From NCBI RefSeq assembly GCF_001641265.1, contig NW_020167538.1, forward strand, positions 620,001 to 684,000: DNA of 64,000 bases, in the 5' to 3' direction. Source of the stretch: Pseudogymnoascus destructans (Eukaryota; Ascomycota; Leotiomycetes; Thelebolales; Thelebolaceae). The notes beneath the pieces are model-generated. The model had not been told where the DNA came from. It did no database searches and saw nothing but the letters and a program-made list of their open reading frames with translations. The position numbers were made by a program, and so were the translations under genes. This document shows, piece after piece, positions 55,616 to 64,000 of this stretch. Numbering within the stretch: the stretch's first letter is position 1; the number at the start of each line of letters is the position of its first letter.

Positions 55616-57914
55616 TCAAAAGTAATCCTGGCCATATTGACCCTGTCCCTGTAAATCATGAACTCTCGGCGGCTGATAATACGCCTGGTACGGATGATTC
55701 GGCAGTGAAAAGTCTGCCCTGGCGAGCAATGGGTTCAGTATCCCTCCAATCATCTTCGGTGGCTGTTGAGGTTGCTGTTGCTGCTGCTGTCCACCCTGTA
55801 GGCCTTGCCCCGCTGTCGACATGTTTGCATTCGCCGCAAGCCCAGCATTACGAGCAAATTGGTTAAAAGCCATTTGGTCTCTTAACATCTGCTCTTCTGA
55901 AATCCAGCCCCATTTATCGCGGAGTTCTTTCATCACGTACGTGACATTCCATCCGGTCTCCTTCTGCACTTTCTCAAATATGCGTATTACCTCTTCCTGC
56001 TCGTCGCGCTGTACGAGAGTTTCACCGGCCAGGGCCAATGACCGCAATGCTATTGAGGCAACGCCCCTATCCTTGACGTGGGCGACAATACCACATATTT
56101 GGTGTGCATGGTCGTGAAGGAGACTCGCCATTTCGGGATTCGGCATTGGAAACATAGGATTGTTCTGTGCTACGACGCACATTGCAGTGTGATAGAACAG
56201 TCGGCCGGTGATTGCGGATCGTTTAAGCAGCCTGTGAGGTATCAGCATACAATCATCATGAGATAATGGAGGTCAGTATAGCTTACCAGACTTCCGGGAA
56301 CAGTGACTTGGATGAGGTTTGATGGGGAAAAAGAAATCCCACAGGGTGCATAGTTCTTGGAACACTTTGATTCCAGCTGTCACAGAGGTTCTTCAAGTCT
56401 TGCCACTCCGCATACCGGCGTTGCTGCCCTAATTGTTCTTCGTGCGCGGTTGCCTCTTGAAATTTTGGGGTTGCGGCCCTGAAATTTGAAACCTTCCCCG
56501 TGATATACACCATGCGATGTGTCCAGAGTTCTTCGCTCCCGCCTTCTCGCCCTTGCGAAAAGTCCATATCCACACCCCATTGGTCTGGTTCCCACGCCAC
56601 TTGCCAGTTGAAGTGTAGACAAGATAACAGCTCCATGCCAACATTGACCCAAAAACAAGCCGCACCAATACCAGTTGACCGAGCATTCCAGCCACATTCC
56701 TTGATCAGAGCTCTAGCGCCCGCAATGTGATTCATGCGTTGAACTGCACGCTCAGACATTATCTCATAGACGTTGAGAATAACTGCCGAAGTAGCACAGA
56801 CGACCGTATCTCGATCTGGGTTTTGTAGTGCTCGTAATAGTAGCGTGGTGGCTGTATCGTAATAGGAAAGGGCCTTATCCTCGTTGTATAGGGGATTGAC
56901 AAGTGAGAGATGCCGCGCTCCGCAAGCAAGGAAGGCATTAAGAAGCATTGGTTCTTGCAGAGCATGGAAAGGCAAGAGTCGAGAAAAGTGCTTCATCTTG
57001 TCCATACTGTCCATCCATAACCCAACTTCTTCCACAAATACCTGCATGAGGAGAATCTCCTGCGGATCGCTGAGGTATCCCCTAGCAACATCCAGAGGTG
57101 CGAGTATTGCCTCCGGGTTCCCATATGAAGCTGGGGCCATTGAAGGCATATATGAAACCTCGTTGCCGGGATGAGGGTTAAGGTGACGGTTATCTTCCTG
57201 CTGCTGGTAGCCATGTTTGCCAATCCCCCTGGTCTCTGTATATAACCCTGGGACCCCTGGTTGTAATATCGAGTTTTGGTTGCTATGCATGGTGATAGTC
57301 GGATCGATTGAAATATTGAACTCAAAAACAGGCTCGTGAGAAGGCGTGATTGTGACCGTTTCTATTGCGCTGTATTGGCCCAGGCCGCCCTTGTATTCCG
57401 AAGCAATGAGTCGAGATTCGTCTTGAAATTGAACTAGACAATGTCAGCATTGGCTCCCGAATTCCCTGGGAGGTTACGCACCAGACCAATCCGCTGTCGG
57501 CGGAAGAATTGCTGGGTCTCTAACGTCCATCCAGTGGAAGTTGAGTTTTATCCCACGCCTGCATGTTTTCCCAGACTTCTTGCAGTTCAGGCAATGCGGC
57601 AACCCTTCGTCGCATTTCAGATGCCGTTCTCTGCATGTCAAGCACCCAGTTCTCACTCTCCTCGGTTTACTTGCGCTGGCAACAGAGCTTTCGCCAGCCA
57701 CCACGGCAGAGCCGGGGGAGTCGAGAGCCGTCATGGGCATATGCGCAGGCGCAGTATGGGCGCTGCTTCTCGAGTATAAGGGATTGGGGGCTGCCGGGTG
57801 GCAACCGGCTCGACAGTGCCGCGCCTCAAGAGGCGGTACGGGTTCTTCGGGTTTATCGCAGAGGTTGTTGAAGCCAATTGAAGGAACGGGGTAGTTGTGC
57901 CCAGCGGCGCGCAA
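55616..57914 (-). CDS. Zn(II)2Cys6 transcription factor
   Basis: Fungal-type DNA-binding regulator. Three exons (57914–57482, 57433–56287, 56231–55616) with introns of 48 and 55 bp give 731 aa. The binuclear cluster has Cys at residues 91, 94, 101, 108, 111 and 118 (C-x2-C-x6-C-x6-C-x2-C-x6-C, GCLTCRERHLKCDEGLPHC), with the basic run KPRRVR before it. The middle is a Fungal_trans_2-type domain (LLPFHALQEPMLLNAFLACG, HMAGARAL-like HIAGARALIKECGW, ITGRLFYHTAMCVVAQNNPM), reminiscent of the acriflavine-sensitivity regulator group. A Gln run from CAG repeats lies near the C-terminus. The target genes cannot be inferred; a later Met (MPMTALDS) may be the true start. Confidence 0.9.
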
Positions 57915-58300
57915 GCCGGAAGTGCTGGTCGATTGGCAGCGAGTTTGCGATGCCCGAAGTCATATGGGGCCAAAAACTGTTGTTATCCGCAACTACGTCG
58001 CGTTGCGCCTTATCGTCGCACGAACATTTGCATGTGAGATAGCAGGGGATGGATGTCGGGGACAGGTTGGTCTGGTGGATGCGATACTGGGGTCGCTCGG
58101 TGGCACTCTGTTTAGGAATATTTGGTGAAGGGGGGGGTTCGAGTAATGCCGCGGCGGAGATGTTCGATAAGATAGACGGGTTGATAGATGCGCAATTGGT
58201 GCCTGGACCATGTAATCTAGTGTATGAGCTACTGAGGATATGGTACACCCAGGCTCATCAACCCTCAAACAGTTCAAGTTAGACTCTACAAATTCAACAT
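57915..58300. promoter_or_regulatory. Divergent promoter regulator/ASA1
   Basis: 386 bp separate the two starts. No motif cluster stands out. Confidence 0.45.
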
Positions 58301-59804
58301 ATGTCGCTCCCACAGCCGCCTCCGGAAGCAACATATATCTTCCGCGGCCATGCGGCGCAGATCCATTCGACGCAGTTCATAAGAGGAAACACTCGCCTCG
58401 TCACTGGCGATGCGGAGGGATGGATCGTGGTCTGGGGTCTAGCCTCACGAAGATCCACGGCCGTGTGGAGGGCACACAAGGCCGCCATCCTCGGTGTTGC
58501 TGAATGGGGATCGGACAGACTAATCACGTGAGATGTTTTTTTAAATATCACTAACTCTTCTATTATATCTTATTCCTCGTGTTATGCAAGGTTACTAATA
58601 GCTTTGAAGTCATGGCAAGGACAATAAGCTCATAGTTTGGAAGTTCTCGGAAGAAGACGAGGCCTCCCTGAGCGCAACCCTCCCCGTCGAGGACCCAATG
58701 ACCCCCAGGAAGCAGCCATGGCTCCTCTACGTACTGGACGTCAACTCGCTGAACTTCTGCTCATTCGGCCACTGCATTGCAAAACAACTTCCTGGTCCTA
58801 TATCAACTGAGACCACCCCCTCACCTAATCAAGATGAACTTCTCATCGCCGTCCCGAACACCATGAGCTCCGAAGCCGTTAGTATCCACCGCAATCTTTC
58901 ATCCATCACAGCTAACATTCTCCAGGTCGACATCTTCCATCTCCCCTCCCAGAAACGCTTAATTACAGTCCCCGGGGACAAGGCCACCAACACGGGCATG
59001 GTCATGTCTGTCGCCATCCTCTACGTATCCTCACGGCTCACTCTCGTTGTGGGCTATGAAAGTGGCCACACAATGGTCGTGCAGGACAACCCCGTCATTG
59101 GCTGGTGTAGGCTCTACCTCGCGCAGCCTCATTCCCAGCCTATTCTCTCCCTCGGTGTCACCTTGAACATGGCATCCTATATCACCAGCGGCGCCGATGG
59201 AATAATCGCCAAACACCCCCTTTCCTCTCTATCTCCTCCGCTAGCCCAACCTGTCCAGCCACAACCAGGGCCAACCCCTCAGAAGGTTCCAGTTAAGAAC
59301 CCCTCGCTCCTCTCTGGGATGTTCGCGCAGTACCCATCCACTCCTTCGGCAAAGCCACCCAAGCCACCCGTGAAACCTGAAGTCGTTACGAAACCCCTGA
59401 AAGTCGTCCAGACGAAGCACTCTGGGCAGCAGAGCTTACGAATCAGGAGCGATGGGCGGATATTCGCTACTGCGGGGTGGGATACCAAGGTGCGGGTTTA
59501 TAGCGTAGCGAGTATGAAGGAGCTGGCGGTGCTGAAATGGCATAAGGATGGATGCTTTGCTGTTGCATTCGCGGAAGTGATAAACGTACAAGAGGATAAA
59601 GAAGGGGCCGATGAGGGCAAGTTGGAAGGGGGTAAACCAGATGCAGAATCTTTGGAAGGAGGTGAGACTGCGATGACTGCACCTTCAAGACGCGTTGGCT
59701 TGGCGGTATCGGCAAAAGAGAAGAGGATACAACAGGCCACTCAAACGCACTGGGTGGCAGCTGGGAGCAAAGATGGGAAAGTGAGTTTATGGGAAATATA
59801 CTAG
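58301..59804 (+). CDS. ASA1: ASTRA-associated protein 1 (WD-repeat)
   Basis: WD40 protein of the ASTRA complex, which supports PIKK kinases and chromatin functions. The first repeats read IFRGHAAQIHSTQFIRGNTR and GWIVVWGLASRR; the C-terminus has FATAGWDTKVRVYS and WVAAGSKDGKVSLWEIY, the terminal Asa1 repeat. Two introns are placed: 58528–58609 (82 bp) and 58878–58925 (48 bp). The second is a multiple of three and free of stops, so retention would only insert 16 residues (VSIHRNLSSITANILQ); homologous spacing favours removal. The spliced protein is 457 aa. A Pro-rich insert (residues about 290–340) separates the last repeats. Confidence 0.88.
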
Positions 59805-59871
59805 ATCCGTGTATATACGATTATGATTCCTAACGACGCTGCGCTGTGCTATGTAACATATCTACTCTAAT

Positions 59872-62349
59872 CTACCCGATATTGAACTCTAACGCAGCAC
59901 CCATATGCTCCATCATCTTCCTCTTCATCCTCTTCGCCGCATCATCCTCATTGACATCTCTCGGCCTCTCCCTCTCCTCCTTCTTCTTCTTCCTCGCATG
60001 CTCCCCCTCCGGCGCCTTCTCATTCCCATCCCTATCCGTATTATCCCCCCTCCTCGCCTTCCTCATCGCCACACTACGATCCGCATGCGTCATCGCCTTC
60101 GGTCGCAGTCCAGGCACCTTAATACTACCCGGCTTATCACGTAGTCCGAATGCCTTGGCTAAATGTCCAAGATGCAGCTCCTTCATGTCGAAAATCGCAC
60201 GCTCCGCAGCAACATGCGTTGCGTACGCACGGATGTGCGACTGGTATCCCCTCCTCGCCATCTCGAGGTACTTCGCCGAATCCTGAATCCACTTCTCCAC
60301 CTCAAGCTGCCACGCTGTCGCGCGCTCCTCCCATTCGTGTCCAGTTCCTCCAAAGCCCTTACGGATGAGCTCCTCGCCCGTATTAGCGGTCAAGTTGGGG
60401 CTCAACTTGGATAAGATGGAGACGTATGCCTCTTCAGCGCCGGGGAGCAGGAAGATCAGCGAGCGGCCCGATTTACCGGCACGCGCGGTACGACCAATTC
60501 TGTGGACGTGGTCGTCGGAGGAGAAGGGGGGGTCGTATTCGACCACGAAGTCGACGTTGGGGAGATCTAGACCGCGAGAGGCGACGTCCGTGCAGACGAG
60601 GACGCAGGGGTCTTTGGACTCGGAGAAGTGCTTCAGGGTCGCGGTACGGATGTTTTGTGCGAGGGAGCCGTGGAGTTTGTGGAGCGTCACGGCGTTGGTG
60701 GCGTTGGAGAATGCGGCGCCGGTGGCGATGGTGTCTTTGGTGAGTTCGTTCTTGGGGATGACGGCGACGGCGGGCTTGGCTTCGTCGGTGTTGGCGCCGG
60801 AGACGGGGGGTGGTGTGAGTTCGGGGCGCGAGAAGAGGGAGAAGTGGAAGTCGACGCTGTCGGCGCAGGAAATGAAGACGATGGCTTTCATGACTGAGCC
60901 GCGACGAGCGAAGGCGCGCTTAAGAACTGCAGTGAGTGTGACGAGGCGAAGCTTAGCAGGTACGATGCCGTATTCCTGCTTAAGTTGAGCAGGGGCGGAG
61001 AATCCGTCCTCTTTGGGGTCTGTGCCATCCGTCTTGCTCTTCTCCAATTCTTCGTCGGAGGGGTCGGCCTGGATGTGCATAGCATCTTTGAGAGAGATTT
61101 CTCCCAGCTTCTGCACTGTCATTTTCATGGTAGCCGAACATAAGACTGTGACGCGACGGCTGGGAAGTTGTCCCTTGCCGACTCGTCCTGTCCTGTCGTT
61201 GATGAGTGCTCGTGAAGCAATCTTATCGACAATGCCTTTGATTTCCTCCTCGAAGCCGAGTTCCATCAGTCGATCACCTTCATCAAGAACAAGCCACCTA
61301 ACTGTGCTCACATCGAGAACCTCCGTGTTATCCAGATGATCCGCCAACCGACCAGGCGTGGCAATAAGGATGTTAACACCCTTCCTCAACCGTGCCTTCT
61401 CCGACTGCTTGCTCTCTCCTCCAATAACCGTAGTTCCAACCAGCCACGGCGCGCAGCGTAGTAGCTTATCTAGCACAGCCGCAATCTGCTTGCACAATTC
61501 CCTCGTCGGTGCAAGCACAATTGCGAAGAGTCCGGAATTGCGGTGGATCTGCTTCTCCTTATCGTGCACACCCTCCGACTCAGCAGCAGCGCTGATAGCC
61601 ATAATTCGCTCCACAATCGGCAACAGATACGCCAAAGTCTTTCCGGAACCCGTCTGGGCCTGTATAAACGCATCGCTATCCTCAGCAATGAGTTGCGGAA
61701 CAGCAGCCTTCTGAATAGCTGTCGGCGCCTTCATATCCAGCTTCGTAGCGAGATGTCCAGCAAGTCGCCTCGAGATACCCAGAGACGCAAATGAGGAAGC
61801 TTCATCGGAAAGCGGAGCATTAGACGGCTTCGCAGGCTCAACCTCTTCCTTGGGCTCTTCCTCCTTGAACTTGGTTTTCGCCGAGGGATTGAATGTGAAA
61901 AGTGACGATATAATCTGCGCCGGTTTCCCATCCGTAAACGTCTTCTTCGGCCCACGCCCATCCCCAAACGTCGTCTTCTTGCCCCCCCCAATATTAATAC
62001 TCCCCGGCGGCAGCTTCCCCGTCGTCAGCCGAGCCGTGTGCCTTCCAGCATCACCATAATAGTCGACCTGCACCCTCTGTCTCTTCGGTCCTCTCGCCTC
62101 GCTATTGGGCCCAATGTATTCCTCATGCTCCTCGCTGAAGCGCGGATTCTGTATAATCTCCCTATTCACCGGCGCCGGGCGTTTCGATTCGTTTCCTCCT
62201 CCCCCTTCCCCGTTCATGCGGGACTCCTTGTGAAGCGCAACCTTCCTCGCCGTCAACCGATCCTTCCACCGCCCGCCTTTGAACACGGGCTTCGCGACCA
62301 GCGGCGCATCGCCAATCTCAAAATTCATGAGCATCCCATCGTCGGCCAT
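59872..62349 (-). CDS. DBP7: ATP-dependent RNA helicase DBP7
   Basis: Nucleolar DEAD-box helicase for 60S ribosomal subunit assembly. The 825-aa single-exon ORF begins with a Gly/Lys-rich leader. Helicase motifs: Q motif APTAIQKAAVPQLI (about 210), Walker A AQTGSGKTLAY (about 233), PTRELCKQ, TPGRLADHLDNT, motif II VLDEGDRLMELGFE (about 353), CSATMK (about 403), SRGLDLPNVDFVVEYDPP and HRIGRTARAGKSG (about 616). Motif II reads DEGD rather than DEAD, which is usual for Dbp7. The C-terminus is Lys/Glu/Arg-rich. It is divergent from PAN6 and convergent with ASA1, with only 67 bp between stops. Confidence 0.95.
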   Translation of the reverse strand: MADDGMLMNFEIGDAPLVAKPVFKGGRWKDRLTARKVALHKESRMNGEGGGGNESKRPAPVNREIIQNPRFSEEHEEYIGPNSEARGPKRQRVQVDYYGDAGRHTARLTTGKLPPGSINIGGGKKTTFGDGRGPKKTFTDGKPAQIISSLFTFNPSAKTKFKEEEPKEEVEPAKPSNAPLSDEASSFASLGISRRLAGHLATKLDMKAPTAIQKAAVPQLIAEDSDAFIQAQTGSGKTLAYLLPIVERIMAISAAAESEGVHDKEKQIHRNSGLFAIVLAPTRELCKQIAAVLDKLLRCAPWLVGTTVIGGESKQSEKARLRKGVNILIATPGRLADHLDNTEVLDVSTVRWLVLDEGDRLMELGFEEEIKGIVDKIASRALINDRTGRVGKGQLPSRRVTVLCSATMKMTVQKLGEISLKDAMHIQADPSDEELEKSKTDGTDPKEDGFSAPAQLKQEYGIVPAKLRLVTLTAVLKRAFARRGSVMKAIVFISCADSVDFHFSLFSRPELTPPPVSGANTDEAKPAVAVIPKNELTKDTIATGAAFSNATNAVTLHKLHGSLAQNIRTATLKHFSESKDPCVLVCTDVASRGLDLPNVDFVVEYDPPFSSDDHVHRIGRTARAGKSGRSLIFLLPGAEEAYVSILSKLSPNLTANTGEELIRKGFGGTGHEWEERATAWQLEVEKWIQDSAKYLEMARRGYQSHIRAYATHVAAERAIFDMKELHLGHLAKAFGLRDKPGSIKVPGLRPKAMTHADRSVAMRKARRGDNTDRDGNEKAPEGEHARKKKKEERERPRDVNEDDAAKRMKRKMMEHMGAALEFNIG

Positions 62350-62746
62350 CTTTGCTTCTCCCCAGGATAATTTCCTGGTTCGTCTGGTTTCTAGAGAAAA
62401 ACGTATTGGAGAGAGAATTGTTTCCCAAGAACTGGGCCCTGGCTTTTAGCTATCTTTCCAAAAAGTTTCGTTATCGAGGAATTTCCCGCACGGACCACCA
62501 CAGAATGAAAATGCGGGATGCGGGAGCGCTAAACCCCTTCAAGCCATATGCGGCCGCCCCAAACCTTTTAAGTCCTGCCGGATACACGGTGGTGATGATG
62601 CTTCATTATACGCCGCACAACGGAGCACAGCAACCATGTCTTCCCCCCAGGCAACAGCATAAAGAACCATGGCCTCCCCAGATGCACAACCCTCTACACT
62701 ACCAATTCCACAAACTCAACAACCACTCGGCCCCTAGAGCCGCGCA
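62350..62746. promoter_or_regulatory. Divergent promoter DBP7/PAN6
   Basis: 397 bp between starts. The DBP7-proximal part is unremarkable; the PAN6-proximal part is C/A-rich. Confidence 0.45.
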
Positions 62747-63916
62747 ATGTCAATAATCCCCCGACTCCTCCCCCGCCTACGCCCACTACCAACCGCATTC
62801 CTCCCCACAATGTCGTCCCGCAACCTCACAACCACCCCATCCTCCCAGGCCTGCAAGCCGTCCTCCCCCACCTCCCCTTCCTCATCGACAATCCCAAACA
62901 CCACCATCAAAATCTTCCGCACCCTCCCCTCCCTCCGCCACTGGCGCCGCACCCAGCGCGACGCCCACCGCACAATCGGGCTCGTCCCCACCATGGGCGC
63001 CCTGCACGCCGGGCACCTCTCTTTGATCCGGCAAGCCGCTTCCGAGACCTCGGCGGTGGTGGTCTCTATCTACGTCAACCCCGCGCAATTCGGCGTGCAT
63101 GAGGACTTGGCGAGTTATCCGCAGACGTGGGATGCTGATTGCGCTATGCTTCGCGACCTTGACAGGGAACTGGCGGAGGATGGAGGCAATCTGGGGAGTG
63201 TGGCGGCGGTATTCGCGCCAACTGATAAAACGATGTATCCCTCCGGCTTCCCCGGGCAAGAAGTCGACGCAAAGGGCAGTTTCGTGACCATCACCCCCGC
63301 CGGCGAAAAACTCGAAGGCGTGCAACGCCCAACATTTTTCCGCGGCGTAGCGACGGTGTGCATGAAGCTCTTCAACATCGTCACGCCAGAGAAGGTATAT
63401 TTCGGACAGAAGGATGTCCAGCAGACGGTGGTGATTAGGAAGATGGTGAGGGATTTCTGTATGGATACCGAGGTCCGCGTTGGTGCCACGATGAGGGAGA
63501 GCGATGGGTTGGCGATGAGTAGTCGGAATGTCTACCTTGGAACCCGGCGCAGGGCGAGGGCGACGGTGTTGAGCGAGACGTTGAAAATTGCCGAAGCGCG
63601 GTGGAAATCGGGCTGTCGAACCAGGGACGAGATTATGGGACCCGCAGAGGAATACGTCCGCAGTATCCAATCAGCGGAGGAGGCGAAACTGCCAGGGCAA
63701 AGAGTGAAGTTTGAGACCGGATACCTGTCGCTAGCTGACCCAGAGAGTTTGGAGGAGCTGGAGAGGGTGGAGGGGGGGAGGGGCGCGGTGCTCAGTGGTG
63801 CGTTTAAGATGTTGCCTGTTGAGGAGGCAGGGGAGGGGGAGGATCTGGGGTTGAGTGGGGGGCCGGCGGTGAGGTTGATTGATAATATTATTTTGGAGCC
63901 TGTGGAGGAGGCGTAG
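62747..63916 (+). CDS. PAN6: Pantothenate synthetase (pantoate–beta-alanine ligase)
   Basis: Joins pantoate and beta-alanine with ATP to make vitamin B5, the CoA precursor. The ORF is 389 aa. The HIGH-like nucleotide-binding motif is in GLVPTMGALHAGHLSLI, followed by VVSIYVNPAQFGVHEDLASY (pantoate site), PTFFRGVATVCMKLFNIV, YFGQKDVQQTVVIRKMVRDF and the KMSKS-equivalent MRESDGLAMSSRNVYL. The first 50 residues are Arg/Ser/Thr/Pro-rich (MSIIPRLLPRLRPLPTAF) and could be a mitochondrial targeting segment; a Met at residue 22 would give a shorter form. Compared with bacterial PanC there is an insertion of about 30 residues around FPGQEVDAKGSF, common in fungi. Confidence 0.95.
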   Translation: MSIIPRLLPRLRPLPTAFLPTMSSRNLTTTPSSQACKPSSPTSPSSSTIPNTTIKIFRTLPSLRHWRRTQRDAHRTIGLVPTMGALHAGHLSLIRQAASETSAVVVSIYVNPAQFGVHEDLASYPQTWDADCAMLRDLDRELAEDGGNLGSVAAVFAPTDKTMYPSGFPGQEVDAKGSFVTITPAGEKLEGVQRPTFFRGVATVCMKLFNIVTPEKVYFGQKDVQQTVVIRKMVRDFCMDTEVRVGATMRESDGLAMSSRNVYLGTRRRARATVLSETLKIAEARWKSGCRTRDEIMGPAEEYVRSIQSAEEAKLPGQRVKFETGYLSLADPESLEELERVEGGRGAVLSGAFKMLPVEEAGEGEDLGLSGGPAVRLIDNIILEPVEEA

Positions 63917-64000
63917 ATGGGGTGGTGGTAGGGGGGTATATAGAGGAAGAGAATATAGAAATGTATATATGTATAAATGGCGGCACACGCTGAAGCATTT

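Overview
The window is nuclear DNA of a filamentous ascomycete (Pezizomycotina). The signs are short spliceosomal introns (mostly 48–60 bp, GT..AG), a Zn(II)2Cys6 regulator of fungal type, and fungal orthologues of RPN1, RIO2, UBA1, UMP1, MLH1, DBP7, ASA1 and PAN6. A member of the Leotiomycetes is my guess from overall protein flavour; the sequence does not prove it. All gene models below were spliced by eye. Most keep frame exactly across their introns and end in family-typical C-termini.

Layout. 1–11.3 kb is a repeat island. A tandem array of alternating units (about 425 bp per pair) is split by an 8,876-bp minus-strand LTR retrotransposon (1734–10609). It has identical 135-bp LTRs, a polypurine tract, a primer-binding site and a target duplication. 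The element encodes Gag–protease and, in the -1 frame after a slippery heptamer, a Ty3-like reverse transcriptase. RNase H and integrase are not visible; the 3' half instead holds two unrecognised ORFs, one of 647 codons. 11.3–12.5 kb is the upstream region of an NADPH–cytochrome P450 reductase gene and contains five CACGTG motifs in 76 bp. A gene-poor 4.2 kb follows.

19–34 kb is gene-dense: a two-RRM MSSP/RBMS-like RNA-binding protein, RIO2 and RPN1 (divergent), a type II membrane glycosyltransferase-like protein, MLH1, a small Cys/His-rich protein and exopolyphosphatase PPX1. At 34,382–36,241 a pogo/Fot1-type DNA transposon with perfect 46-bp inverted repeats sits between convergent PPX1 and GCP4; its transposase is broken by one in-frame TGA. 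36–48 kb carries GCP4, UBA1 (ubiquitin E1), a prenylated UBL3/MUB-like protein, UMP1 (proteasome maturation) and a tandem-NBD ABC protein with a probable mitochondrial presequence. 49–64 kb carries an MFS transporter, an unknown three-exon gene, an ECM4-type glutathione transferase, an unknown ORF, a Zn2Cys6 regulator, ASA1, DBP7 and PAN6.

The genes are mostly housekeeping and unrelated. There is a loose concentration of ubiquitin/proteasome functions: RPN1, then UBA1, UBL3-like and UMP1 in direct succession. No tRNA, rRNA, CRISPR or secondary-metabolite cluster was found.
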